A model generated the notes under the pieces. It had not been told where the DNA came from. It worked only from the letters and a program-made list of their open reading frames with translations, and searched no databases. DNA of 62,857 nucleotides from an uncultured Pelosinus sp. (GTDB lineage: Bacteria > Bacillota > Negativicutes > Sporomusales > Acetonemataceae), in contig UQPB01000017.1 in assembly GCA_900542835.1 (NCBI GenBank), positions 1-62,857 of the forward strand, in the 5' to 3' direction. Numbering within the stretch: position 1 is the stretch's first letter; the number at the start of each line of letters is the position of its first letter. A program made the translations under genes and the position numbers. Shown here one piece after another: positions 50,007-58,868 of the stretch.

Positions 50007-50035
50007 GTGCGTCGCAATTTGGGAGGTGTTGCTAT

Positions 50036-51505
50036 TTGCGTCGGATGGGAATCTGGTGTCTGCTTCTTTGGTGCCTGATGCTGCCGCAAGTGTCACTGGC
50101 CGATCCGGCTAAGGCCGAGATCACCGCTGTTCGCTCCGGTCCGTTTGTTGATAATGCATTGGGCACAGATGTGATGAGATATGTTTTTGATGTTTCACGG
50201 CCGGTGGCGGCCGAAGCGTTTATCGTCACCGGCGGCTCGACGCCGCGGTTGTCGCTGCTGCTGAAAGGCGCTGTACCAGCCGCAGGGGCAGAGTTGAATC
50301 TGGCTGACAGCATTGTCAGCCGCACCGCTGTCAGCAGCGTTGCCGGCGGTACGCAAGTGCTGCTCGATTTGAAGCAGCCGATCAGCCGTCACGATTTTAA
50401 AGTATTTACCCTGCCGGCTAATGCCGCCGCCAAAAAGGGCTTTCGGGTTGTCGTCGATATCAACCGTACGCCCCGACCCGTGTCTGTACAGCCGGCAAAA
50501 CCGGCCGCTGCGGGAGCCGAGCTGCTGCAGCTGCGTTCGTATACGCATGTTGACGCTGTGACGGGAGAACGGACAATGCGTCTGGTTCTGGATACCGGCG
50601 TTCCGGTTGCGGCATCCGCTTCGTTTAGCGCGACGCCTGTGCCGCGGCTGTTGGTGGATGTGAAAGGAGCCGTGCCGGGAAAAATTGAACGTGAGTATAA
50701 GCCGGAGGGCGGCATTATTGACCGGGCGGCAATTACGGCGGGAACTGGCGGAAGCGGCAGCCGCCTGGTTGTTGATTTGCCGCTCATGCTGGAACCGGAT
50801 GATTACAAACTGTTCACGCTGCCGGCTGATCCCAAGGCGGACAGGCCGTTCCGTGTGGTTTTGGATGTGAAGCAGAAAACTCCGCCGGTCAGCTTCAGCT
50901 TCAGTCCGGGTTTAGCCAAGAAAGTGATTGTCATCGATCCGGGGCACGGCGGCAGCGATCCCGGTGCCATCGGCGCCGGCGGCCTGCGGGAGAAGGATGT
51001 TAACCTGGCGGTTGCGCTGCAGGTGAAAGCGCTTTTGCAGAAAGCAGGGGCGAAGGTGACGCTGACCCGTGAAACCGATGTTGACGTCTTTGGCCCCAAC
51101 GCCAGTGATGTGGAAGAGTTAAAATCGCGGACGACGGCTGCCAATAATCAAAAAGCGGATGTGTTTGTCAGCATCCATGCCAATTCGTCGGTAAACCGTG
51201 ATGTCGCCGGGACATCTACATACTATTATCAAAAAACTCCCTATGACCTGATGCTGGCCAAGGCAATACAGCAAGAAATGCTGCAGGCTGGCGGCCGGCC
51301 GGATCTCAGCGTGCGTTCGGCGAATTTCTACGTGATTAAACGCACGATTGTACCGTCTGCCTTAGTTGAAATGGCGTTTATTTCCAACAAAGGCGAGGAA
51401 GAATTACTGCGTTCGCCGCAATTTCAGCAGAAAATGGCGCAGGGAATTGTCCGCGGCATCGAGAAGTTCTTCGTGCAGGCATCGAAGCAGGGAGGTGAAG
51501 AGTAG
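50036..51505 (+). CDS. N-acetylmuramoyl-L-alanine amidase with AMIN domains
   Basis: The 489-residue protein has a signal peptide (MGIWCLLLWCLMLPQVSLAD), two AMIN-like domains (about 30-120 and 155-270), and an Amidase_3 zinc hydrolase (about 295-480). Zinc ligands fall in IDPGHGGSDPGAIGAGG, in a Glu region after ALLQKAGAKVTLTR, and in SIHANSSVN. It cleaves the peptide stem from glycan in cell wall remodelling or separation. TTG at 50036 is spaced nine bases from GGGAGG; an in-frame start at 49979 lies inside the promoter. The stop overlaps the GerMN gene by one base. Confidence 0.92.
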   Translation: MRRMGIWCLLLWCLMLPQVSLADPAKAEITAVRSGPFVDNALGTDVMRYVFDVSRPVAAEAFIVTGGSTPRLSLLLKGAVPAAGAELNLADSIVSRTAVSSVAGGTQVLLDLKQPISRHDFKVFTLPANAAAKKGFRVVVDINRTPRPVSVQPAKPAAAGAELLQLRSYTHVDAVTGERTMRLVLDTGVPVAASASFSATPVPRLLVDVKGAVPGKIEREYKPEGGIIDRAAITAGTGGSGSRLVVDLPLMLEPDDYKLFTLPADPKADRPFRVVLDVKQKTPPVSFSFSPGLAKKVIVIDPGHGGSDPGAIGAGGLREKDVNLAVALQVKALLQKAGAKVTLTRETDVDVFGPNASDVEELKSRTTAANNQKADVFVSIHANSSVNRDVAGTSTYYYQKTPYDLMLAKAIQQEMLQAGGRPDLSVRSANFYVIKRTIVPSALVEMAFISNKGEEELLRSPQFQQKMAQGIVRGIEKFFVQASKQGGEE

Positions 51506-52077
51506 TGACCGCAAGAAACAAATGGATTGCGTTGCTGTTGTGTACCGTTCTCCTGCTGGCGGCTGGCTGCTCTGACGCGGTTCCCGTTTTGGACACCGAT
51601 CCGGTCAGGCTTGCGCAGGAGACGGATAAGCCGAAACCGGCCGAAGCGGTCAAGCCCCAGGACAGCATGCGCATTACTGTATACCGGGCGACGAAAGACG
51701 CTATGAATCTGGTACCGGAAGTCCATGTCGTTGATAAAAATGATAATCCGGCCAAAACGGCGATTGGCTTACTGACGGCTGAACCGCTGGACAAGAGCTT
51801 GGTACGCGTCGTTCCTTATAATACGGCGCTGCTTGGCCTAAAGATTCAAAACGGTGTGGCCTATGCTAATTTCAGCCAGAATATACGCCGCTTTGGCGGC
51901 GGCTCGGCTAATGAAATACTGCTGGTGGCCGCCATTGTCAATACACTGACCGAGTTTCCGGAAATTAAGTCGGTGCAAATCCTGGTCGAGGGGAAAAAGG
52001 TTGACAGCCTTGGCGGACATCTCGATGTCAGCGAACCTCTCAGCCGATCGGAAAGCATGATAAAAAAAGCCAAATGA
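51505..52077 (+). CDS. gerM: GerMN-domain lipoprotein
   Basis: The 190-residue product has a lipoprotein signal (LLLAAGC, Cys at about 22), a proline/lysine linker, and a GerMN domain (LLTAEPLDKSLVRVVPYNTA, FSQNIRRFGGGSANE). GerM is a mother-cell lipoprotein used in spore assembly in Bacillus. GTG start overlaps the amidase stop, so both are one operon; this pairing (amidase plus GerMN) suits sporulation or cell-wall remodelling. Confidence 0.88.
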   Translation: MTARNKWIALLLCTVLLLAAGCSDAVPVLDTDPVRLAQETDKPKPAEAVKPQDSMRITVYRATKDAMNLVPEVHVVDKNDNPAKTAIGLLTAEPLDKSLVRVVPYNTALLGLKIQNGVAYANFSQNIRRFGGGSANEILLVAAIVNTLTEFPEIKSVQILVEGKKVDSLGGHLDVSEPLSRSESMIKKAK

Positions 52078-52117
52078 AAAAGGCAGCCGTGCGACTCAAT
52101 CGCCGGCTGCTTTTTTT
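52077..52117. terminator. Bidirectional terminator between gerM and alr
   Basis: AAAAAGGCAGCCG (52077-52089) and CGGCTGC followed by TTTTTTT (52104-52117) form a hairpin with A-run and T-run on opposite sides, serving both convergent genes. Confidence 0.9.
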
Positions 52118-52123
52118 CATTCG

Positions 52124-53239
52124 TCATTCGTTAAGGTAGATTCGCGGCACCCGCCGGCTAACGGCGCATACCAGTTCATAATTGATGGTGCCGGCCAGCT
52201 CGGCTAGTTCGGTTACGCTGATTTCCTCGCTACCCTGACGGCCAAACAGGACAGCTTCATCGCCGACGGCGGCATCACAGGTTTCGCCCAGCTCGACAAT
52301 GATCTGGTCCATACAAACCCGGCCGGCCAGCCGCCGGCGTTTACCGTTGATCAGGACCGACGCCCGGTTGGAAAGGTGGCGGCTGTAGCCATCGGCATAG
52401 CCGATCGGCAGTGTTGCCAGATAAACATCGCGGCTGGCCGTGTAGGTTTCACCGTAGCTGACATGCGTGCCTGCCGCAGCCTTTTTGATATAAACAATTT
52501 TCGTTTTCAATTCCATTGCCGGTTTTAAGTCTAAGTGGTGCAGTAATTGGCCGGAGGGCTGCAGTCCGTATAGAATGATTCCCGGCCTGACTGCCGCCAG
52601 ATGGGCCTCCGGCAAGTCGATAATGGCGGCACTGTTGGCCGCTGTCAGAATCGGCAGCGGAATCTGCCTGCCGGCAAGGTCTTGCCACAGCTCACGAAAG
52701 GAAGCCAGCTGCCGGCGGGCAGATGTTTTATCGGCGGCATCGGCGGCTGCCATATGGGTCATCAGGCCACGCAGCTCAATGTCAGGCATTTGTGCTGCCT
52801 GGCGGATAAATTCTGCTGCATCCGGAGGCAGCAGACCGATGCGTCCCATGCCGGTATCGCATTTGATCATAACGCTCGCCTTGCTGCCCGCCCGGCGCGC
52901 CGCCGCTGCCAGCGCTTCGAGGCCGTCCCTGGTCGAGACTGTCGCGGTTAAGTCCTGTTGAATATAGAAAGCCGCCTCAGCCGGCAGCGATAAACCCAGG
53001 ATCAGTATCGGCACGGTAATACCGGCCTGACGCAGTTCGGCCCCCTCCTCCGGAATGGCGACTGCCAGTGCGTCGGCACCGGCGGCAAGCAGGGCTTTGC
53101 TGACAGGAACCGCTCCATGACCGTAGGCGTTTGCCTTGACAACGGCAATCAGTTTTGCTGCCGGTGCCGTCGCCTCGCGGATTGTCCGTAGATTGTGTCT
53201 GATAGCGGCTAAATCGATGTAAGCTGCTGTTGGTCTCAT
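52124..53239 (-). CDS. alr: Alanine racemase
   Basis: The 371-residue PLP enzyme makes D-alanine for the cell wall. The PLP lysine is in VVKANAYGHG near residue 35, and the catalytic tyrosine region (HVSYGETYTA) and the C-terminal beta-barrel (VCMDQIIVELG) are intact. The ATG at 53239 follows GAGAGGAAG; an upstream in-frame extension of 23 residues lacks family similarity. It is transcribed toward gerM. Confidence 0.95.
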   Translation of the reverse strand: MRPTAAYIDLAAIRHNLRTIREATAPAAKLIAVVKANAYGHGAVPVSKALLAAGADALAVAIPEEGAELRQAGITVPILILGLSLPAEAAFYIQQDLTATVSTRDGLEALAAAARRAGSKASVMIKCDTGMGRIGLLPPDAAEFIRQAAQMPDIELRGLMTHMAAADAADKTSARRQLASFRELWQDLAGRQIPLPILTAANSAAIIDLPEAHLAAVRPGIILYGLQPSGQLLHHLDLKPAMELKTKIVYIKKAAAGTHVSYGETYTASRDVYLATLPIGYADGYSRHLSNRASVLINGKRRRLAGRVCMDQIIVELGETCDAAVGDEAVLFGRQGSEEISVTELAELAGTINYELVCAVSRRVPRIYLNE

Positions 53240-53412
53240 GCTATTCTTCCTCTCTGCGTCTTGGCCTGCACCTGGCCTGCTCCGGTTCCTCCCCGGTTCT
53301 GATTTCAAAGGCGGCGCAGCACTGGCGCGCGACTAGCGATTTTTTTTCCTGATTGTGCTATACTAACCCTATGATATACGATACAAATGTTTTTGACAAA
53401 TAGGTGATAGCG

Positions 53413-54396
53413 ATGGAATTAAAAGAAATCGGCGAATTTGGCCTGATTGATCTAATTAAAGAGGACGCAATTAGCGATGCAAGCAGTATCGCCGTCGGGA
53501 TTGGCGACGATGCCGCCGCTTTTTGGCCGCAGCCGGACCGGCTGCAGCTGTTGACCGCCGATATGCTGGTAGAAAGCATCCATTTTGATCTGCGCTGGAC
53601 AACCCCCTGGCAGCTTGGCTATAAGGCTTTGGCTGTCAATATCAGCGATATTGCCGCAATGGGCGGTGATCCGCGCCAGGCTGCGGTCTCCCTGGCGTTG
53701 CCGCCGTCTACAGGCGTCGAATTCGTGCTGGAGCTGTACCAGGGCATGAAGGCGATCGGTCGTGAATACGGTGTGAATATTGTCGGCGGCGATACTGTTG
53801 CCAGTCCCGGACCACTGGTCATTAATGTAACCCTGACCGGCGATGTTGCGCCGGTACGCATGCTCCGGCGTTCCGGCGCCCGCCCGGGCGATCTGGTGCT
53901 GGTCAGCGGCTGTATTGGCGATTCGGCCGCCGGATTAGCCTGGCTGCAGTCGGGCAGACCACTGCAACAGGCCGCAGCCCTGACCGCGGCGCACCTAACG
54001 CCGCGGCCGCAGGTTGCGCTGGGACAGGCTGCGGCCGCGGCCGGTGCCAGCGCAATGGATGATATCAGCGATGGTTTGGCCAGTGAGGCCAATGAAATTG
54101 CCGCTGCCAGCCAGGTCGGACTGCGGCTTTACGCCGACCGCCTGCCGTTTTCCGAGGCGCTGCGGCAGTTTGCCGGCTCGGATACGGCTTGTCTGGAGTA
54201 TGGGCTGTATGGCGGCGAGGATTATCAACTGCTGTTTACCATGCCGCCCGAGGCTGCCGCGCGCTTCTTGGCTGCGGAAACAGCCGGCAGCTGCCGGGTG
54301 ATTGGCGAGGTCTGTGCCGGTCGTCAGGTAGTGCTGCTTGCGCCGGACGGCTCGACAAGCTTATTGAAGCCGAGAGGCTACAACCACTTTCGTTAG
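53413..54396 (+). CDS. thiL: Thiamine-monophosphate kinase
   Basis: The 327-residue enzyme makes thiamine diphosphate from thiamine phosphate. The ATP/Mg motif GIGDDAAAFWP, the VNISDIAAMGGDPR loop and DDISDGLASE are diagnostic. The ATG at 53413 is used; the in-frame GTG at 53404 lies in the ribosome-binding stretch. tsaE follows after 15 bases, a frequent Firmicutes linkage. Confidence 0.94.
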   Translation: MELKEIGEFGLIDLIKEDAISDASSIAVGIGDDAAAFWPQPDRLQLLTADMLVESIHFDLRWTTPWQLGYKALAVNISDIAAMGGDPRQAAVSLALPPSTGVEFVLELYQGMKAIGREYGVNIVGGDTVASPGPLVINVTLTGDVAPVRMLRRSGARPGDLVLVSGCIGDSAAGLAWLQSGRPLQQAAALTAAHLTPRPQVALGQAAAAAGASAMDDISDGLASEANEIAAASQVGLRLYADRLPFSEALRQFAGSDTACLEYGLYGGEDYQLLFTMPPEAAARFLAAETAGSCRVIGEVCAGRQVVLLAPDGSTSLLKPRGYNHFR

Positions 54397-54411
54397 ATGA
54401 GGAGAATGCAT

Positions 54412-54873
54412 GTGCTGATTTTTCAAACCAGGTCAGCCGCGGAAACGGAGGATTTGGGTTTTCGCATCGGCAGCCGGCTGCAGGCAGGGGACTGTCTCTG
54501 TCTAAGCGGATCGCTGGGGGCCGGCAAGACTGTATTGAGCCAGGGCATTGCCCGCGGCCTGGCGGTAACCGAGCCGGTTACCAGTCCGACCTTTACCGTG
54601 CTGCAGTTATACCAGGGGCGGCTGCCGGTTTATCATTACGATTTGTATCGTCTGCGCCGGCCGGAGGAATTGATCGACATTGGCTTTGAGGAGTACAGCG
54701 GAGCGGCAGGCGTGACGCTGATTGAATGGCCTGATAAGTTTAGCGAGATGATGCCCGCAGAGGCTCTGTGGCTGCAGTTGTCCTTGGCCCAGGACGGACA
54801 GGGCAGGACGATTCAGGTCGAACCTCGCGGCCAGCGTTATCAGGACTTGATAAAGGAGCTGCAGCAGCAATGA
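54412..54873 (+). CDS. tsaE: tRNA threonylcarbamoyladenosine biosynthesis ATPase TsaE
   Basis: The 153-residue P-loop ATPase (GSLGAGKTVLSQGI) recycles the TsaB-TsaD complex in t6A synthesis. The GTG at 54412 is seven bases from AGGAG; ATGs at 54397 and 54406 touch or precede that site. The last bases overlap tsaB (ATGA). Confidence 0.93.
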   Translation: MLIFQTRSAAETEDLGFRIGSRLQAGDCLCLSGSLGAGKTVLSQGIARGLAVTEPVTSPTFTVLQLYQGRLPVYHYDLYRLRRPEELIDIGFEEYSGAAGVTLIEWPDKFSEMMPAEALWLQLSLAQDGQGRTIQVEPRGQRYQDLIKELQQQ

Positions 54874-55577
54874 GCATACTCGCGCTTGATACCAGCACGC
54901 TTGTCTCCAGTGTCGCCTTGGCGCAGCCGGGACAGCTGCTGGCTGAAATCACTCTGCAAACGAAGAAAACCCATTCCGAGCATTTGATGCCGCATATTGC
55001 CGATCTGCTTGTCAAAGCATCGCAGACGCGTGCGGATTTGACGGCGATCGCTGTCAGCATCGGCCCAGGCTCCTTTACCGGCCTGCGCATCGGTCTTGCC
55101 ACCGCCAAGGCTCTGGCATACGCTCTGAAGCTGCCGCTGCTGGGAGTTCCAACCTTAGCGGCGCTGGCGTATGGCTGTTATGCGCCGCAGGTTACGCTGG
55201 CGCCAATGCTGGACGCGCAAAAGGGCAATGTCTATTATTCGCTCTATCAATGGCGTCAGGACGGATTTAGCGAATTGGCGCCGCCGGCAGTTGCCGCGGC
55301 CGAGTCTCTGTTTTTGCAGTTGGAGCGGCTGGAGACGCCGGTGGTACTGTTGGGAGAAGCTGCCGTTATGTTTGCCGGGCAAGCGGCCGCATACCGCCAT
55401 TTGTCTCTGCCGCCGGCCCATTGTGTAATTTCACGCGCCGGCAGCGTGGCAATGCTGGGGCTTGACCGGCTGGCCCGGGGACAGCGGGATGATATTGAAG
55501 CCCTGGAGCCGCTTTATATCCGCCGTTCGGAGGCGGAAGTCCTGTGGGAGGCGCGGCATGGCGGCGGTTGTGAATAA
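54870..55577 (+). CDS. tsaB: tRNA t6A biosynthesis protein TsaB
   Basis: The 235-residue protein (MSILALDTSTLVSSVALAQP) is an ASKHA-fold homologue of TsaD without catalytic metal ligands and scaffolds the complex. The GPGSFTGLRIGLATAKALAY motif is typical. It overlaps tsaE by four bases and rimI by 20. Confidence 0.94.
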   Translation: MSILALDTSTLVSSVALAQPGQLLAEITLQTKKTHSEHLMPHIADLLVKASQTRADLTAIAVSIGPGSFTGLRIGLATAKALAYALKLPLLGVPTLAALAYGCYAPQVTLAPMLDAQKGNVYYSLYQWRQDGFSELAPPAVAAAESLFLQLERLETPVVLLGEAAVMFAGQAAAYRHLSLPPAHCVISRAGSVAMLGLDRLARGQRDDIEALEPLYIRRSEAEVLWEARHGGGCE

Positions 55578-56025
55578 GCTGTCGTTCCGGCCGATGACGC
55601 CGGCGGATATTGACGCCGTTGTCGCCCTTGAGCAGGCTGCCTTCAGCATGCCCTGGAGCCGGGACTCGTTTGAAAGTGAGCTGGAGCTGAATCCGCTGGC
55701 CACCTATGTGGTCATGGAGGCGGACGGTAAGTTTGCCGGTTATGCCGGTATGTGGATTGTCATCGATGAGGCGCATATTATGAATGTGGCTGTCGGGGCA
55801 GCCTGGCGCGGCCACGGCTGCGGCAAGGCGCTGATGCGGCGGATGATTGAACTGGCTGCCGCTGCCGGTGCCGAGAAAATGACGCTTGAGGTCAGGCGAT
55901 CCAATCAGGTAGCCAGGCGCCTCTATGCCGGCTGCGGTTTTATCGAGGGCGGCGTCAGGCCCGGCTACTATACCGACAACGGTGAGGACGCCCTGCTGCT
56001 TTGGCTGGAGGATCTGAGAGGCTGA
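55558..56025 (+). CDS. rimI: Ribosomal-protein-alanine N-acetyltransferase RimI
   Basis: The 155-residue GNAT enzyme has the conserved MNVAVGAAWRGHGCGKALMR acetyl-CoA motif and the NQVARRLYAGCGF segment. RimI acetylates S18 (and others) and lies in the tsaB-rimI-tsaD arrangement common in Firmicutes. The ATG at 55558 is seven bases after GGGAGG; it overlaps the tsaB end. Confidence 0.9.
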   Translation: MAAVVNKLSFRPMTPADIDAVVALEQAAFSMPWSRDSFESELELNPLATYVVMEADGKFAGYAGMWIVIDEAHIMNVAVGAAWRGHGCGKALMRRMIELAAAAGAEKMTLEVRRSNQVARRLYAGCGFIEGGVRPGYYTDNGEDALLLWLEDLRG

Positions 56026-56034
56026 GGGGCCGGC

Positions 56035-56058
56035 AAAAAAAAAGCCACTTTCGTGGCT
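56035..56058 (-). terminator. Orphan intrinsic terminator on the minus strand
   Basis: Read on the minus strand this is AGCCAC, loop GAAA, GTGGCT, then nine Ts: a six-base stem with a GNRA tetraloop and a clean T-run. It lies in the 98-base rimI-tsaD gap, where no minus-strand gene ends. Confidence 0.65.
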
Positions 56059-56123
56059 GAGGGTGATTGTGTAGTACAATATGCCGCAGCCCTGCCTGGT
56101 GTTACTGTGAGGAGGAAAATTCA

Positions 56124-57170
56124 ATGAATCGTATGCAAGCCGATAGCCAGGCGCGACGGCTGGTGCTGGCGCTGGAGACCAGCTGTGATGAAACTTCGGC
56201 GGCGGTTGTTGCCGACGGCCGTGTAATCTGTTCCAACGTTATTTCTTCCCAGGTGCCGCTGCACCGCAAGTACGGCGGCGTTGTGCCTGAGATCGCTTCC
56301 CGCAAGCATATTGAAAACATTATCGGCGTTATTGACGAGGCGATGACAGCCTCCGGCAAGCGATTGGCCGATTTGGACGCCGTGGCGGTAACCTATGGAC
56401 CGGGGCTGGTCGGCGCGCTGCTGGTGGGAGTTGCCGCTGCCAAAGCGCTAGCGTTTGCCCTGGATGTACCGCTGCTGGGCGTTAATCATCTCGAAGGGCA
56501 TATATTTGCCAATCTGCTGGCTTTTCCTGAGCTGGAGCCGCCGTTTGCGGCACTGGTAGTTTCCGGCGGCCATACGTCGCTGGTTCATGTACGGGATTAC
56601 AACCAGTTTCTGCTAATGGGACAAACCCGCGACGACGCCGCCGGAGAGGCTTTCGATAAGATCGCCAGGGTTATGGGCCTGCCCTATCCCGGCGGTCCGG
56701 AAATCGAACGTCTGGCAGCCGGGGGTAATCCGCGGGCGATCGAATTTCCCCGCGCTTTAGCCGCAAAGGATAATCTCGAATTCAGCTTCAGCGGTTTGAA
56801 ATCGGCAGTGTTGAATTACCTGCATAACGCATCGCAAAAGGGTGAGCCTGCGGTGCTGGCCGATGTTGCCGCCAGTTTTCAGGCCAGTGTTGTTTCCGTG
56901 CTGGTGGATAAGACCTTATGCGCCGCTGAAAAAGCGGCGGTGGGTACTGTTGTTATCGCCGGCGGCGTGGCTGCCAACATAGCTTTAAAGCAGCAACTGG
57001 GAGCAGCTTGCGCGGCGAAAGGGCTTCGCTTTTTTGCTCCGCCGCTGTCGCTGTGTACCGACAATGCGGCGATGATTGCCAGCCGTGCCTATTACCAACT
57101 GCTCGCCGGACAGACTGCGGATCTGAGCTTGAACGCAGTCCCTTCCCTGAAATTGGGAAGCTGTCCCTGA
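56124..57170 (+). CDS. tsaD: tRNA N6-adenosine threonylcarbamoyltransferase TsaD
   Basis: The 348-residue enzyme (formerly Gcp/YgjD) transfers threonylcarbamoyl to A37 of ANN-decoding tRNAs. The metal-binding His pair is in NHLEGHIFANLL, with ALETSCDETSAAVV at the N-terminus and VSGGHTSLVHV and PGGPEIERLA downstream. The ATG at 56124 follows GAGGAGG. It ends the t6A gene group. Confidence 0.96.
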   Translation: MNRMQADSQARRLVLALETSCDETSAAVVADGRVICSNVISSQVPLHRKYGGVVPEIASRKHIENIIGVIDEAMTASGKRLADLDAVAVTYGPGLVGALLVGVAAAKALAFALDVPLLGVNHLEGHIFANLLAFPELEPPFAALVVSGGHTSLVHVRDYNQFLLMGQTRDDAAGEAFDKIARVMGLPYPGGPEIERLAAGGNPRAIEFPRALAAKDNLEFSFSGLKSAVLNYLHNASQKGEPAVLADVAASFQASVVSVLVDKTLCAAEKAAVGTVVIAGGVAANIALKQQLGAACAAKGLRFFAPPLSLCTDNAAMIASRAYYQLLAGQTADLSLNAVPSLKLGSCP

Positions 57171-57201
57171 CAAGGCCTGGGTTGCTCCTTTGTCCTACAA
57201 T

Positions 57202-57318
57202 TGTGGATACTGTGTGTAATTAAGCCGGATTTGGCCGCTGCCCCCGGTTAAAGCTGTGGATAAAGCTGTTGAATATGTTGATAAACATGGGTAAAACATA
57301 TGGACAACCTGTGAATAG
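57202..57318. promoter_or_regulatory. Cluster of DnaA-box-like sites downstream of tsaD
   Basis: Four nonamers in one orientation match the complement of the DnaA box TTATCCACA: TGTGGATAC (57202-57210), the perfect TGTGGATAA (57255-57263), TGTTGATAA (57276-57284) and TGTGAATAG (57310-57318). An AT-rich tract (57365-57430) lies just beyond. No gene is present in the 280-base gap 57171-57450. From memory, a DnaA-box cluster is also known beside gcp (tsaD) in B. subtilis, where it titrates DnaA. Confidence 0.6.
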
Positions 57319-57450
57319 GCCGGCAGTCGCTGCCGGCTCTGCTTCGTCAGCGATGCCTGGCAACATTTTTTTTATAATAAAACAGGATTTTATTAATCAT
57401 TATGGAATATAATTTGATTATATTATTACTGTACACTGTAGGTGGTCTAA

Positions 57451-58866
57451 ATGGGCGTTACGGCAGACATATGCCGCAAGACAACCGGCCTGTCTTCAGA
57501 ACAGATTGCCGGACTGGAAGCGATCGAGGCGATGCTGGAGCTGGCTGCCGATATTGCCGGCGCACAGATAACGGTTTATGCCAATGCGGTTGACGATCAT
57601 TTTTTAGTTATCGTAGCCCAGGCAAAACCGCATACCAGTTTTATCGACTACAAAACCAACTTGCTGGGGGCGACGCTGCATTCCTCGGAGGAGCCGCTCG
57701 TCTGGCGAACGATTTCGACCGGCAAGCCGATTACCGGGCAGCGTGAGTGGGCATGGGGCAGGGAAACGCTGGTGATGCATACGTTTCCTTTGTATGACCA
57801 GGCGGGGCGGATTGTTGCCGCCGTCAGTCTGGAAACCAGCGTTGATGATTCCGGTGCCGGCAATGCCAACAGCCTGGTCGAGACAGCGAAAATGCTGCTG
57901 GCCTCGGCGGAATCGGCGGGCGGCAGTCCGCAGCCGCTGGCGCCGCGGGAGGGAATTTTGCTCATCGACCGGCATGGGCAGATTATTTATGCCAATGCCG
58001 CTGCGGTCAGCATCTATAAAATGCTGGGGATCGGCAAGATTGTCGGACGGCGCATTTATGAGCGCAGCCTTAATGCCCGCATTGCGCAAAGGGCGCTGCA
58101 CACGCAGCAGCAGCAGGAGTATGAACTGGAGCTCGGCGGTACCACACTGCTGCAGCGGGCGATTCCGGTTCTGCAGAAAGGGCAGCCGGAGCGGATTATC
58201 CTGCTCATTGCCGACGTCACCGATATTAAAAAGAAAGAAAAGGAACTGCTGATTAAATCGGCCGTCATTCAGGAGATCCATCATCGCGTAAAAAACAATC
58301 TGCAGACGGTTGCCAGTCTGCTGCGGCTGCAGGCGCGGCGCAGCGCTTTTCCGGAGGTAAAAGCCGCTTTGCGGGAAAGTGTTAACCGGATTCTCAGTAT
58401 TTCGGTCGTTCATGAGTTTTTGTCGCAGCAGGACAAGGAAATCATTGACGTTGCCGAAGTTGCCAAGAACATACTGGATTTAATCATTCAAAATATGCTG
58501 GAGCCGAATTTCAATATTCAGACCGTCTTTACCGGCCCTACGGTAATCTTGCCGTCGGAACAGGCGACAAGCCTGGCGCTTGCCGTCAATGAACTGATCC
58601 AGAACTCGCTGGAGCACGGTTTTGTCGGCCTCAGCGAAGGCGTGATCGGCATTGACATCGCCTCCGGCAAGGACTTCTATCAAATTGAAATTTATGACAA
58701 TGGTGTCGGCCTGCCTGCTGATTTTACACCTCAGTCGACCCGCAGCCTGGGATTGCAGATTGTCAGAACCCTGGTGGAAAACGATCTTGGCGGCCAGTTT
58801 ACCTTGTCTTCCCATGGAGGCACCCGTGCCAGAATCGTTATTCCCAGAATTGCCGGAGGAGGTTAA
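57451..58866 (+). CDS. PdtaS/EutW-type sensor histidine kinase
   Basis: The 471-residue soluble kinase has an N-terminal GAF-like HK_N domain (about 10-145), a PAS domain (about 166-262), a HisKA_2 dimerisation region with the phosphoacceptor in EIHHRVKNNLQT (His278 likely) and a HATPase_c domain (about 365-468, NELIQNSLEHG). No membrane segment is present. It is two bases from an ANTAR response regulator, the partner class that acts on RNA to prevent termination. The signal is unknown. Confidence 0.92.
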   Translation: MGVTADICRKTTGLSSEQIAGLEAIEAMLELAADIAGAQITVYANAVDDHFLVIVAQAKPHTSFIDYKTNLLGATLHSSEEPLVWRTISTGKPITGQREWAWGRETLVMHTFPLYDQAGRIVAAVSLETSVDDSGAGNANSLVETAKMLLASAESAGGSPQPLAPREGILLIDRHGQIIYANAAAVSIYKMLGIGKIVGRRIYERSLNARIAQRALHTQQQQEYELELGGTTLLQRAIPVLQKGQPERIILLIADVTDIKKKEKELLIKSAVIQEIHHRVKNNLQTVASLLRLQARRSAFPEVKAALRESVNRILSISVVHEFLSQQDKEIIDVAEVAKNILDLIIQNMLEPNFNIQTVFTGPTVILPSEQATSLALAVNELIQNSLEHGFVGLSEGVIGIDIASGKDFYQIEIYDNGVGLPADFTPQSTRSLGLQIVRTLVENDLGGQFTLSSHGGTRARIVIPRIAGGG

Positions 58867-58868
58867 GC

